A stretch of DNA of 64,000 nt from UBA1858 sp965227695 (GCA_965227695.1 OZ245760.1:2480001-2544000), one strand, 5' to 3'. Shown: positions 9,463 through 18,494, counted from the stretch's first letter. Numbers and translations are program-made. The notes: a model not told the origin generated them from the sequence alone.

Positions 9463-10701
9463 TCAACTACTTATACATTGACGAAAAACATCAATATATT
9501 GCTCTACGTTTCTTTTTATTTGCATATTGCGAACAATCCATTCTCTTGCGTCAACTGAGAGGCTCTCACGCAAACTTTTATTTTCAACAAGTTTCAATAT
9601 GTTTTCCTTTAAAGACGCAGAAGTTCGTTCTGCTAATAAGTATTGCTTATCAGCATTACCCAGTTCTTCAGACAATCCCATAAACGGGGTTAAGACAACT
9701 GGCAAGCCGGTGGCCATTGCCTCTATTACGGCATTTGGCATACCTTCCCTTTCAGACGGAAATACAAATATATCTGATGCTTTAAGATACAATTCCACAT
9801 CTTTCAACTCGCCTAAAAAATGAATATTAAATTTTCTATCAGACTCATTAATCGATTGTTTTATTCTTACCTTAAAAGAAGATAATTCTTCACTTGTCTG
9901 ATCGTATCTCGGACCAATTAATACTAGATTCAATTCTGGATACTGTTTAACCAATTGCGACCATGCTTCAACTAATAGATCCGTCCCTTTACGAGGATGT
10001 ATTGCCCCTATAAGAGTGAGCACTATTGCGTTTTCTGGCAGATCTAATGTAGCACGCAGATGTTTTCTTTCTTTTTGATTTTCTACTGGCGAAAACTTTT
10101 CTATATCCACACCATTTGGAATAATTGAAATATTTGATGCAGGGTTTGTCTTTCTAATTTGTTGTTTTAAATCTTTTGACTGTACGATCATATGATCATA
10201 AAGATTAAATACACGTTTGATTTTCCACTGCTGAATTAGTCTTGCAAAAAAATTTTTGGAGAAGTCTTTAGAAATTGTATGCGAATAGGTCAACTTAACA
10301 CCCAGCACTTTAATCTTTTTTAGCTGTCTAATTACACCATATGGCATAGGTGCAATTATATGAACGATGTCTGGCCTTATGTTTTCATCCGCACATATAT
10401 CTATTGCTTTATCTAATAAAAATTTACAACGTTTTTTAGCATTACTCCCCGGAATTTTATATTTAAGTACTTTTGCATTCTGCACAATCTCCTCTGCAAC
10501 CAATACTCCATCTCGATACTGTAGCCACTCCGCTTTTTTATCTTGGTCTGTGAACTTTTTTGCTTTAGGTGTTCCACAGATCACAGTTGTTTTAATATTG
10601 TTATCATGAAAGTAAGGTAGATATCGATAGAAGCGCAGGCCCGCGCCGCCATGAACAGGAAAAAAACTTGGTGCTATCAGCAGTAGTTTTATTTTCTTCA
10701 A
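9463..10701 (-). CDS. GT4 family glycosyltransferase
   Basis: A 412-residue GT-B enzyme. It begins KIKLLLIAPSFFPVHGGAG, the usual glycine-rich acceptor loop. The C-terminal half contains IPNGVDIEKFSP, LIGAIHPRKGTDLLVEAW and the EX7E-type site PSEREGMPNAVIEAMATG. It is the first gene of the visible minus-strand polysaccharide run. The region upstream (10702-11046) is a repeat-rich non-coding stretch that separates it from ssb. It shows no detailed similarity to the GT4 at 6311-7495 beyond family motifs. Substrate unknown. Confidence 0.94.
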   Translation of the reverse strand: MKKIKLLLIAPSFFPVHGGAGLRFYRYLPYFHDNNIKTTVICGTPKAKKFTDQDKKAEWLQYRDGVLVAEEIVQNAKVLKYKIPGSNAKKRCKFLLDKAIDICADENIRPDIVHIIAPMPYGVIRQLKKIKVLGVKLTYSHTISKDFSKNFFARLIQQWKIKRVFNLYDHMIVQSKDLKQQIRKTNPASNISIIPNGVDIEKFSPVENQKERKHLRATLDLPENAIVLTLIGAIHPRKGTDLLVEAWSQLVKQYPELNLVLIGPRYDQTSEELSSFKVRIKQSINESDRKFNIHFLGELKDVELYLKASDIFVFPSEREGMPNAVIEAMATGLPVVLTPFMGLSEELGNADKQYLLAERTSASLKENILKLVENKSLRESLSVDAREWIVRNMQIKRNVEQYIDVFRQCISS

Positions 10702-10740
10702 TTGAACAAATTATCTAGCTAGGTAACTGATCTGTCGCCA

Positions 10741-10868
10741 GATTCCCGCTTGCGCGGGAATGACGACTGAAACGGAAATGACGCCAGAAGCGGAAATGAC
10801 ACTGAAACGGTAATGACGACTGATACGGGAGTGATGGGCGTACACGTAAATCACGGCGAAAGCCGAAA
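10741..10868. repeat. Palindromic repeat plus decayed 18-nt tandem repeats
   Basis: 10741-10764 is a palindrome, attcccgc / gcgggaat around a ttgc centre, followed by gac. Immediately after it come six units of 17-19 nt (starts 10761, 10779, 10797, 10814, 10832, 10851), each beginning tga or tca and mostly ending cggaaa, cggtaa or similar. The units resemble the right arm of the palindrome (gcgggaatgac). This suggests they arose by slippage from it and then drifted. Confidence 0.7.
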
Positions 10869-10942
10869 TGGCATGGTGTGTCGGGTATGACGATACAGCT
10901 TTTCATAATGCCAATCAGAAGTTCGATGAATACTTTTATATA

Positions 10943-11017
10943 GATTCCCGCTTTCGCCAGGACATGCTCCTTCATTTCTGGCACTTCCACCATCCATGGT
11001 GGTTGCGTGGGAATGAC
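10943..11017. repeat. Interrupted copy of the palindromic repeat
   Basis: The left arm gattcccgctttcgcc at 10943-10958 and the right arm gcgtgggaatgac at 11005-11017 match the termini of the short palindrome at 10741, but with extra sequence between them. The extra sequence includes the small inverted repeat ccacca/tggtgg at 10987-11002. It may be a composite or expanded repeat unit. Confidence 0.55.
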
Positions 11018-11046
11018 ATACGCCTCTATGAAAAATATCTTAAGAG

Positions 11047-11514
11047 CTAAAACGGAATATCATCATCAAAGTCATCCGCAGTGCTCGGTGCCTCTGTTTT
11101 GGCTGGCTTTGAACTTGACGCCCCACCGCCATAACCTTCATCCATTGGCGGCCCGTCATAGTTTCCACCGGACCCACCACGGCCACCCAGCATTTGCATT
11201 TCGTTGGCAATAATTTCTGTGGTGTAGCGGTCGGCGCCGCTTTGGTCCTGCCATTTGCGGGTCTGCAGACGGCCTTCCACATACACCTGCGAGCCTTTGC
11301 GCAAGTATTCACCGGCAATTTCGGCCAGGCGTCTGAAGAACACCACACGGTGCCATTCTGTGCGTTCCTGTTTTTCACCCGAGGCTTTGTCATTCCAGCT
11401 GTCGGTCGTGGCGATGCTGACATTACACACCGCCTGGCCACTTGGCATGTATTTCACTTCCGGGTCCTGCCCCAGGTTCCCCACTAAAATCACTTTATTG
11501 ACGCCTCGTGCCAT
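11047..11514 (-). CDS. ssb: Single-stranded DNA-binding protein
   Basis: Binds single-stranded DNA during replication, repair and recombination. The 155-residue protein starts MARGVNKVILVGNLGQDPE. The OB-fold occupies about residues 1-110 (EWHRVVFFRRLAEIAGEYL, YVEGRLQTRKW). A Gly/Ser-rich linker then leads to the acidic tail DDFDDDIPF that docks partner proteins. It lies 41 bp downstream of the MFS gene and opposite uvrA. The ssb/uvrA neighbourhood is conserved across gammaproteobacteria and suggests shared regulation, but I could not find a clear LexA box. Confidence 0.98.
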   Translation of the reverse strand: MARGVNKVILVGNLGQDPEVKYMPSGQAVCNVSIATTDSWNDKASGEKQERTEWHRVVFFRRLAEIAGEYLRKGSQVYVEGRLQTRKWQDQSGADRYTTEIIANEMQMLGGRGGSGGNYDGPPMDEGYGGGASSSKPAKTEAPSTADDFDDDIPF

Positions 11515-11555
11515 GACTTATCCTCTTTTCTGGTTTGCAATTAAATTTCGTCGAA

Positions 11556-12911
11556 TTATTGGAACTGTGCGCAGTAGGCCTTCACTTTGTCTTCTTCAAA
11601 GGTGTTTTTATTCACCCGTAAATAGGCCACGCCTTCATCCGCAATGACGGTGGCTTCAGCCACGCCCGGGAGCGCCTGCAGGGCCGCGGCCACCTGGTCA
11701 CATTGCCCGTGCTGCAGGTGTCCAAGCTCGGCAGTATAACTCTTAAAATCGACCGGTGCCTGCATCGAGAATGCTACTAGAAACCAGATCAAAAACATAA
11801 TCAATGCGAACAAAAAGACCGCATTCTGGCCATACAGTTGTAATAACAGCCCGGCTGCCGCCCCGCCGGTAAACGCACCCAGAAACTGGCTGCTGGAAAA
11901 CACTCCCATCGACATCCCCCGGGTGTGCGGATTACTTAATTTGGAAACCAGTGAAGGCATGCTTGCTTCCAGAAAATTAAAGCCCCAAAAAAACAGCACC
12001 ATGGCGACGAAAAACAATGCAAACTGTTGCATATTACCCAGCATCATCAGCAACCCGGCCGCGCACAGCAAAATGGCCAGGCTGAATGTCTGCCCTGTTT
12101 TATGCAGTTTTTCAGAAAAAATAATGGTGGGTACCAGCAGGATCAAAGAAATCACCAATACGCTTAGATAGACTTGCCAGTGCGAAGCGGCAGCCAGTTG
12201 ATACTGGTCGCGCAAAATAAGCGGCACAATCACGAAAATGGCGGTTAATGCCATGTGTAATATAAACACCCCCATGTCGAGACGCAGTAACTGGCCGTCA
12301 CTGATAATGGCATTCAGACTGACGCGATTCACACCCACCGCCGGCTGACTGGCCTGTACCGGGGTCGGGATAAGATAGGCCACCACCACTATGCCCACAC
12401 CTGCCAGCAGCGCGGTTAACCAGAAAATCCCGGGCACGCCCAGCCAGGCCTGCAACACCGGCCCCAGTACCAGTGCCAGCATAAATGCCGCACCAATACT
12501 TGCACCAATAATCGCCATGACCTTGGTGCGATGCTCTTCACGCGTGAGGTCTGAAGCCAGCGCCATCACCGCAGAGGCAATCGCCCCCATGCCCTGAAGC
12601 GCACGCCCGACAATCACCCAGTAAATGGAATCGGCCAATGCGGCAACAATACTGCCGGCCACGAAGATCAGCAGCCCGAAGATAATCACCGGCTTGCGTC
12701 CTATTCTGTCAGACCATGCGCCAAAAGGTATTTGAAATGCCGCTTGTGTGAGACCATAGATACCAATCGCCAGGCCAACAAGAAACGGCGTGACATCGGC
12801 CAGCTGTTCTGCATAAATCGCGAACACCGGCAGGATCATAAAAAGACCTAGCATGCGCGTGGCATAAATTAGCGCAAGTGATATAGCGGCCCGACGCTCT
12901 ATCGGGTTCAT
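11556..12911 (-). CDS. MFS transporter, YajR-like with C-terminal ferredoxin-like domain
   Basis: A 451-residue inner-membrane protein with 12 predicted helices. The MFS signature between helices 2 and 3 is AFQIPFGAWSDRIGRKP. After the last helix comes a soluble domain of about 70 residues (from FKSYTAELGHLQ to the end, including GVAEATVIADEGVAYLRV), which matches the layout of YajR and its C-terminal YAM domain. The transported substrate is unknown and probably exported. I start at MNPIERRAA because GAGGTG lies six bases before that ATG. The longer frame would add eleven residues. It is divergent from uvrA across a gap of about 95 bp. Confidence 0.92.
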   Translation of the reverse strand: MNPIERRAAISLALIYATRMLGLFMILPVFAIYAEQLADVTPFLVGLAIGIYGLTQAAFQIPFGAWSDRIGRKPVIIFGLLIFVAGSIVAALADSIYWVIVGRALQGMGAIASAVMALASDLTREEHRTKVMAIIGASIGAAFMLALVLGPVLQAWLGVPGIFWLTALLAGVGIVVVAYLIPTPVQASQPAVGVNRVSLNAIISDGQLLRLDMGVFILHMALTAIFVIVPLILRDQYQLAAASHWQVYLSVLVISLILLVPTIIFSEKLHKTGQTFSLAILLCAAGLLMMLGNMQQFALFFVAMVLFFWGFNFLEASMPSLVSKLSNPHTRGMSMGVFSSSQFLGAFTGGAAAGLLLQLYGQNAVFLFALIMFLIWFLVAFSMQAPVDFKSYTAELGHLQHGQCDQVAAALQALPGVAEATVIADEGVAYLRVNKNTFEEDKVKAYCAQFQ

Positions 12912-13006
12912 GAATACACCTCGGTACTGGTTACAGGTGTGCACAGTTTTGCTTTAAGTGCACTAAAGGACGTATATTAACAAGTTTATCTGGACTGAAA
13001 CATCGC

Positions 13007-15823
13007 ATGGCAGCAATTAAAATCCGTGGAGCGCGCACGCACAACCTGAAAAACATTGATCTCGATTTACCCCGTGATCAATTGATCGTCATTACCGGGT
13101 TGTCCGGTTCCGGAAAATCTTCACTCGCATTTGACACTATTTTCGCCGAAGGTCAGCGACGTTATGTTGAGTCACTGTCTGCCTACGCACGCCAGTTTCT
13201 GGCGCGCCTTGAAAAACCCGATGTCGATGCCATTGAGGGGCTTTCCCCTGCCATTTCCATAGAACAAAAATCCACCTCGCATAATCCGCGCTCCACGGTT
13301 GGCACCATTACCGAGATCTATGATTACCTGCGTTTGCTGTTCGCACGTGTCGGCACGCCCAAGTGTCCCACTCATGGTAACGATCTGAATGCACAGACAG
13401 TCAGCCAAATGGTCGATAAAGTGCTGGCATTGCCAGAAGGCACGCGGTTGATGTTACTTGCACCGATCGTGCAAAACCGCAAGGGTGAACATTTACATTT
13501 ACTTCAACAGCTTCATACCCAGGGGTTTTTAAGGGCGCGCATTGATGGCGAAGTCTATGAACTGGATGAACCACCGAAGCTTGACCTACGTAAGAAACAC
13601 ACCATTGAAGTGGTGGTGGACCGGTTTAAAGTAAAGCCCGGCATTGATCTGCGCCTGGCAGAGTCATTTGAGACCGCGCTCAAGCTGGCCGATGATATTG
13701 CTGAAGTCGCCTTTATGGATGATCCCCAGTCCGAGTCATTGCTTTTTTCGGCCCGCTTTGCCTGCCCGGTCTGTGGCTATAGCGTCAGCGAGCTTGAACC
13801 GCGTCTGTTTTCCTTTAACAACCCGATGGGCGCGTGCCCCAGTTGTGACGGGCTGGGCGTGGAGGAATTTTTTGACCCGGAACTGATTGTGAGCTCACCC
13901 CAGTTAAGCTGTGCAGGGGGCGCGGTGCGTGGCTGGGACCGACGCAATGCGCACTATTTTCAGATGATTCAGTCACTGGCCGGGCATTATGCATTTGATG
14001 TGGAAGCACCTTTCGAAACCTTACCCGCCGATGTACAGGACATTATTCTGTATGGCAGCGATGAAGAAATTACGTTCAAATATATCAACGAGAAAGGTCG
14101 CACCAGCTCTCGCAAACATGCTTTTGAAGGCATTATTCCCAATATGGAACGCCGCTATGACCAGACCGAGTCACACCTGGTACGTGAAGAATTAAGTAAA
14201 TATCTGTCCGAGCAGCCCTGTGAAGACTGCCATGGCGAACGTCTCAATACGCAGGCACGGCATGTGTTTGTGGATGATCATAATCTGCCGGCGTTAACAA
14301 AAATTTCGATTCAACAGGCGCTGTCGTTTTTTGAAACAATCAAACTGCAGGGCCACCAGGCACAGGTGGGTGCCAAGGTGATTAATGAAATACGCGATCG
14401 CCTGTCTTTTCTGGTCAATGTTGGACTCGACTATTTAAGCCTGGACCGCAGTGCCGATACACTTTCGGGCGGAGAAGCACAGCGTATTCGCCTGGCGTCG
14501 CAGATCGGTTCCGGCCTGGTGGGCGTGATGTATGTGCTTGACGAGCCTTCTATCGGACTGCACCAGCGGGATAATCAGCGCCTGCTCAACACGCTGACAA
14601 GACTGCGCGATCTGGGCAATACCGTGATTGTCGTGGAACATGACGAAGAAGCCATTCGCAGCGCCGATTACGTGGTCGATATTGGCCCGGGTGCCGGCAT
14701 CCACGGCGGCGAAATAGTTGCCGCAGGAACACCTGAGGAGGTCTGCAAGCATGCCACCTCACTCACCGGGCAGTATTTATCCGGGCGAAAAATGATTGAA
14801 GTGCCAACTCAGAGAACGCCGGGGAATCCGCTCAACCAGCTCACCATTAGCGGGGCATGCGGCAATAATCTAAAATCAGTCAATGTGGCTTTTCCTGTCG
14901 GTTTATTCATTGCGGTGACCGGGGTGTCCGGCTCTGGCAAGTCAACCCTGGTGAATGACACTGTCTATGCAGCTCTGGCACGGCACCTTAACAAGTCAAG
15001 TATCGCGGTCTCTGATTACGACGATATTGAAGGCATGGAGCATTTCGACAAAGTCGTCGAGATTGACCAGAGCCCCATCGGTCGCACACCACGCTCTAAC
15101 CCGGCGACTTACACCGGTTTGTTCACCCCGATACGTGAATTATTCGCGGGCACCCAGGAGGCACGTTCGCGTGGCTACACGCCGGGTCGATTCAGCTTTA
15201 ACGTCAAGGGAGGACGCTGTGAAGCCTGTCAGGGTGACGGGGTGATACGGGTCGAAATGCATTTTTTACCGGATGTATACGTGCCCTGCGAGGTTTGCAA
15301 GAGCAAGCGCTACAATCGTGAAACGCTTGAAATTCAGTACAAAGGCAAAAGTATCTATGATGTCTTGCAGATGACTATTGAGGATGCACTGGAATTTTTC
15401 AACGCGGTCCCGGTGATTAAACGCAAGCTGGAAACCCTGGTGTCAGTCGGCTTGACCTACATTACACTTGGCCAGAGTGCGACCACGTTGTCTGGCGGCG
15501 AAGCACAGCGTGTAAAACTGTCTCGCGAACTGTCCAAGCGGGATACGGGAAAAACGCTCTATATTCTTGATGAACCCACCACCGGACTGCACTTTCATGA
15601 TGTTGAACAGTTACTCAAAGTGCTTCACACATTGAGAGATCATGGCAATACCCTGATCGTGATCGAGCATAACCTTGATGTCATTAAGACCGCCGACTGG
15701 ATTATTGATCTGGGCCCCGAAGGTGGGGCTGGTGGTGGCGAGATCGTGGCTGTGGGCACGCCTGAAGACGTTATTCGATATAAGCAAAGTTATACAGGTC
15801 AACACTTAAAGAAAATTATTTAG
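13007..15823 (+). CDS. uvrA: Excinuclease ABC subunit A
   Basis: The damage-recognition ATPase of nucleotide excision repair; it dimerises and loads UvrB. The 938 residues are the normal length. The first Walker A GLSGSGKSS is at residues 31-39 and the second, GVSGSGKST, is near 640. Each half has an LSGGEAQR signature. Zinc-binding cysteines include CPVC...CPSC near 250-280 and CEAC...CEVC near 740-765. It is divergent from the MFS gene and convergent with rplQ, with palindromic repeats between. No SOS box was recognised in the short upstream region. Confidence 0.99.
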   Translation: MAAIKIRGARTHNLKNIDLDLPRDQLIVITGLSGSGKSSLAFDTIFAEGQRRYVESLSAYARQFLARLEKPDVDAIEGLSPAISIEQKSTSHNPRSTVGTITEIYDYLRLLFARVGTPKCPTHGNDLNAQTVSQMVDKVLALPEGTRLMLLAPIVQNRKGEHLHLLQQLHTQGFLRARIDGEVYELDEPPKLDLRKKHTIEVVVDRFKVKPGIDLRLAESFETALKLADDIAEVAFMDDPQSESLLFSARFACPVCGYSVSELEPRLFSFNNPMGACPSCDGLGVEEFFDPELIVSSPQLSCAGGAVRGWDRRNAHYFQMIQSLAGHYAFDVEAPFETLPADVQDIILYGSDEEITFKYINEKGRTSSRKHAFEGIIPNMERRYDQTESHLVREELSKYLSEQPCEDCHGERLNTQARHVFVDDHNLPALTKISIQQALSFFETIKLQGHQAQVGAKVINEIRDRLSFLVNVGLDYLSLDRSADTLSGGEAQRIRLASQIGSGLVGVMYVLDEPSIGLHQRDNQRLLNTLTRLRDLGNTVIVVEHDEEAIRSADYVVDIGPGAGIHGGEIVAAGTPEEVCKHATSLTGQYLSGRKMIEVPTQRTPGNPLNQLTISGACGNNLKSVNVAFPVGLFIAVTGVSGSGKSTLVNDTVYAALARHLNKSSIAVSDYDDIEGMEHFDKVVEIDQSPIGRTPRSNPATYTGLFTPIRELFAGTQEARSRGYTPGRFSFNVKGGRCEACQGDGVIRVEMHFLPDVYVPCEVCKSKRYNRETLEIQYKGKSIYDVLQMTIEDALEFFNAVPVIKRKLETLVSVGLTYITLGQSATTLSGGEAQRVKLSRELSKRDTGKTLYILDEPTTGLHFHDVEQLLKVLHTLRDHGNTLIVIEHNLDVIKTADWIIDLGPEGGAGGGEIVAVGTPEDVIRYKQSYTGQHLKKII

Positions 15824-15831
15824 TTATTTAA

Positions 15832-15971
15832 GATTCCCGTTGTCACGGGAATGACAAGGAATATACACGTCATTCCTGCGCAAGCAGGAATCTGTGACAG
15901 ACGCATCGCATCTGCTGAACACCAGGCGGCGTGTTTTGTTGCTATGAGATTCCCGTTGTCACGGGAATGAC
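15832..15971. repeat. Three copies of a 24-bp palindromic repeat between convergent genes
   Basis: Copies at 15832-15855 and 15948-15971 are identical over about 29 nt, with arms attcccgt/acgggaat and the flank gacaagg. A copy in reverse orientation lies at 15869-15892 (attcctgc arms around gcaa). All share the attcc...ggaatgac ends with the repeat at 10741. They lie between uvrA and rplQ, which converge, and their hairpins could end transcription from either side. They resemble the short dispersed palindromes of many proteobacteria. Confidence 0.85.
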
Positions 15972-15994
15972 AAGGGGGTTGGGAATGGCGATGT

Positions 15995-16357
15995 TTATTC
16001 CGGGCGATCGACCAATTCCACAAGTGCCATGGGTGCATTATCACCCGCACGGTATCCACACTTAAGGATACGCAGGTAGCCACCAGGACGTTCTTTGTAG
16101 CGCGGGCCCAACTCGCTGAAGAGTTTGCCAACTGCAGCTTTATCGCGCAGACGTGAAAATACCAGCCGGCGTTGTGCAACCGAATCCTGCTTTGCTTTGG
16201 TAATTAGCGGTTCAATCACACGACGCAGTTCCTTTGCTTTTGGCAAGGTTGTTTTAATTACTTCGTGCTCAACCAGCGATACTGCCATGTTTTGCAGCAT
16301 GGCATTACGATGCGTGTCAGTTCTGTTCAGTTTTCTACCGGAATGTCTGTGTCTCAT
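15995..16357 (-). CDS. rplQ: 50S ribosomal protein L17
   Basis: The 120-residue bL17 begins MRHRHSGRKLNRTDTHR, the family hallmark, and ends in ALVELVDRPE. It binds 23S rRNA near the exit tunnel. It is the last gene of the alpha operon, 18 bp after rpoA, and the end of the whole minus-strand ribosomal block. The repeats at 15832-15971 follow it and may act as the terminator. Confidence 0.98.
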   Translation of the reverse strand: MRHRHSGRKLNRTDTHRNAMLQNMAVSLVEHEVIKTTLPKAKELRRVIEPLITKAKQDSVAQRRLVFSRLRDKAAVGKLFSELGPRYKERPGGYLRILKCGYRAGDNAPMALVELVDRPE

Positions 16358-16375
16358 AATTTTTATCCTGCAAAC

Positions 16376-17368
16376 TTATAATAGGGGTTTGCGTTCTTCT
16401 TTCATGTGCGCGGGCGGCCAGTTTTCCAGGCGCATGCCCAGTGACAGTCCATGAGAACCCAGCACATCTTTGATTTCAGTTAATGATTTCTTGCCCAGGT
16501 TCGGTGTTTTTAGCAACTCAACTTCCGTACGCTGAATAAGATCACCGATATAGTAGATGTTTTCCGCTTTCAGGCAATTGGCAGAACGCACGGTCAGTTC
16601 AAGGTCATCGACTGGGCGCATAAGGATAGGATCAATCTCTGCTTCATGAGTTACCTGCTCTTCCTGTTCATCACCCTGCAAATCAACAAACACGGTTAAT
16701 TGCTGCTGCAATATGCCGGCTGCTTTACGTACTGTTTCTTCCGGGTCAACGGTACCGTCCGTCTGCAGATCAATGACCAGTTTATCGAGGTTGGTACGTT
16801 GTTCAACACGCGCACTTTCGACCGCATAGGAAACACGACGCACCGGGCTAAAGCTGGCATCCAGTAACAGTGTGCCAATTGGACGGTCTTCATCCGCTCC
16901 TCTTTGGGTGGAAGGCACATAGCCACGCCCCTTGGCCACTTTTAGTGACATGTTGATGGTGCCACCTGAAGTCAGGTGGGCAATCACATGATCAGGATTC
17001 ACGATTTCAACATCCGGGTCACCCTGAATATCTGCTGCCGTGAGCACACCCGGGCCAGACTTGTTTACCGTCAGTGTGGCTTCACTTTTATTATGCATCT
17101 TGATCGCCAGACCTTTCAGGTTCAGCAGGATGTCGACAACATCTTCCTGCACACCTTCAATGGCCGTATATTCATGTAACACGCCTTCAATTTGGGCTTC
17201 AACGACGGCACACCCCTGAATTGAGGAGAGTAATATGCGTCTTAAGGCATTACCCAGCGTATGACCAAACCCTCTCTCCAAAGGCTCCAAGACAATTTTT
17301 GCACTCTGGGGATTAATGACATTGACGTCCACTAATCTGGGTTTGAGTAACTCATTTGAACTTGCCAT
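16376..17368 (-). CDS. rpoA: RNA polymerase alpha subunit
   Basis: A 330-residue protein that nucleates RNA polymerase assembly. The N-terminal dimerisation domain (about 1-235) has LEPLERGFGHTLGNALRRILL. The C-terminal domain (about 250-330) has ELTVRSANCLKAENIYYIGD and LGKKSLTEIKDVLGS, which contact UP-element DNA and activators. The classic rpsD-rpoA-rplQ order is kept, so it is cotranscribed with ribosomal proteins S13, S11, S4 and L17. Autoregulation by S4, as in E. coli, is possible but not shown by the sequence. Confidence 0.99.
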   Translation of the reverse strand: MASSNELLKPRLVDVNVINPQSAKIVLEPLERGFGHTLGNALRRILLSSIQGCAVVEAQIEGVLHEYTAIEGVQEDVVDILLNLKGLAIKMHNKSEATLTVNKSGPGVLTAADIQGDPDVEIVNPDHVIAHLTSGGTINMSLKVAKGRGYVPSTQRGADEDRPIGTLLLDASFSPVRRVSYAVESARVEQRTNLDKLVIDLQTDGTVDPEETVRKAAGILQQQLTVFVDLQGDEQEEQVTHEAEIDPILMRPVDDLELTVRSANCLKAENIYYIGDLIQRTEVELLKTPNLGKKSLTEIKDVLGSHGLSLGMRLENWPPAHMKEERKPLL

Positions 17369-17425
17369 ATATGACCTCTTACGCTGTTATTGCTTATCTT
17401 AAGATAGAATTGCTGACCGCAAAAA

Positions 17426-18046
17426 TTACTTGGAATACAGCTCGACCACGAGCGATTCGTTAATATCTGAGGGTAAATCGCTTCTTTCTGGTGGTGACTT
17501 AAAGGTACCCGTCATTTTCTTTGTATCGACTGTCACCCAGTCCGGAAAGCCAAACTGTTCGGCAGTATTGAGCGCATCCTGAATACGTAACTGCTTGCGT
17601 GCTTTTTCACGCACGGAAACAATATCGTCCGCCTTGACCTGGTATGAGGGGATATTGACGATCTCTCCATTCACTTCAATACACTTGTGGCTAACCAGCT
17701 GACGACATTCAGCACGTGTCACTCCGAATCCCATTCGGTAGGCGACGTTATCAAGCCGGCATTCAAGAAGTTCCAGCAGGTTTTCCCCGGTAGAACCTTT
17801 TTGTGAATGCGCTTTTTTATAGTAATTTCTGAATTGCTTTTCCAGTACTCCGTACATGCGTCGTAATTTTTGTTTTTCACGCAGCTGCAACCCGTAGTCG
17901 GAAGTCCGGCCACGTTTATCGCCATGCTGCCCGGGCACTTTGTCGGCTTTACATTTTGAGTCGAGTGGTCGCAGACGACTCTTAAGGAGCAGATCGGTGC
18001 CTTCGCGACGACTTAATTTACATTTAGGTCCTAGATATCTTGCCAT
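17426..18046 (-). CDS. rpsD: 30S ribosomal protein S4
   Basis: The 206-residue uS4 is a primary 16S rRNA binder. It begins MARYLGPKCKLSRREGTDL. The S4 RNA-binding domain (about 95-160) has LECRLDNVAYRMGFGVTRAECRQ broken around RQLVSHKCIEVNG. It lies six bases after rpsK and 57 bp before rpoA. In enterics it represses the alpha operon through a pseudoknot before rpsM. I could not confirm that structure here. Confidence 0.98.
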   Translation of the reverse strand: MARYLGPKCKLSRREGTDLLLKSRLRPLDSKCKADKVPGQHGDKRGRTSDYGLQLREKQKLRRMYGVLEKQFRNYYKKAHSQKGSTGENLLELLECRLDNVAYRMGFGVTRAECRQLVSHKCIEVNGEIVNIPSYQVKADDIVSVREKARKQLRIQDALNTAEQFGFPDWVTVDTKKMTGTFKSPPERSDLPSDINESLVVELYSK

Positions 18047-18052
18047 GCTAAT

Positions 18053-18445
18053 TTACACCCTACGCTTTTTAGGTGGACGACAGCCATTATGTGGAATCGG
18101 AGTAATGTCGGAAATATTCATGATTTTAAAGCCCAGTGCATTCAGTGAGCGTACAGCTGACTCACGCCCCGGACCCGGCCCTTTGACAAAAACATCAAGG
18201 TTTTTCATGCCATACTCGAGTGCCACGTTGCCACAGCGCTCAGCAGCAACCTGCGCCGCAAAAGGGGTGCTTTTGCGTGATCCACGGAAACCGGAGCCTC
18301 CAGACGTCGCCCATGCCAGGGCATTCCCCTGACGATCTGTGATTGTGACGATCGTGTTATTAAAAGACGCGTTTATATGAGCAATGCCGTCTGTCACTAC
18401 TCTTTTTACTTTTTTCTTGCCGCGACTTGCGCTCGATGTTGCCAT
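18053..18445 (-). CDS. rpsK: 30S ribosomal protein S11
   Basis: The 130-residue uS11 of the small-subunit platform. It contains GIAHINASFNNTIVTITD, WATSGGSGFRGSRKSTPFA and the C-terminal DITPIPHNGCRPPKKRRV, all strongly conserved. It lies between rpsM and rpsD in the alpha operon. Confidence 0.98.
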   Translation of the reverse strand: MATSSASRGKKKVKRVVTDGIAHINASFNNTIVTITDRQGNALAWATSGGSGFRGSRKSTPFAAQVAAERCGNVALEYGMKNLDVFVKGPGPGRESAVRSLNALGFKIMNISDITPIPHNGCRPPKKRRV

Positions 18446-18494
18446 ATATTTTAACCTTGAGTATGTTGTACCTTATATTTAAGTATGTTTAGGC

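Larger units (their letters stand above)
10702..11046. other. Repeat-rich intergenic region at the edge of the polysaccharide cluster
   Basis: This stretch of 345 bp has no credible gene. It holds a short palindrome at 10741-10764, a degenerate 18-nt tandem array at 10761-10868, and a second palindrome whose arms (10943-10958 and 11005-11017) are separated by about 45 bp. That spacer contains an inner palindrome at 10987-11002. The minus-strand reading frame through it gives an Arg/His/Phe-rich repetitive protein, which is what such repeats produce by chance. The promoter for the polysaccharide operon may also lie here. Confidence 0.7.

Noticed and set aside
10741..10868. Possible CRISPR array from the spaced 18-nt units
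   Set aside because: The units are contiguous without unique spacers and drift in sequence, so it is a tandem repeat. No cas genes are present.
10715..10993. Minus-strand frame of 92 codons with Arg/His/Phe repeats
   Set aside because: It reads through the palindromic and 18-nt repeats. The repetitive HSRASGN-type protein is the usual by-product of such repeats, and there is no ribosome site.
11040..11441. Second minus-strand frame inside ssb
   Set aside because: Shadow of ssb in another frame, with no ribosome site and odd composition.
12912..13006. Possible LexA box between the MFS gene and uvrA
   Set aside because: tactggttacaggtgt resembles half of the motif, but the ctgt-N8-acag spacing is not met.
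15820..16179. Minus-strand frame over the repeats and the end of rplQ
   Set aside because: It overlaps rplQ out of frame and its C-terminal half is translated palindromic repeat.
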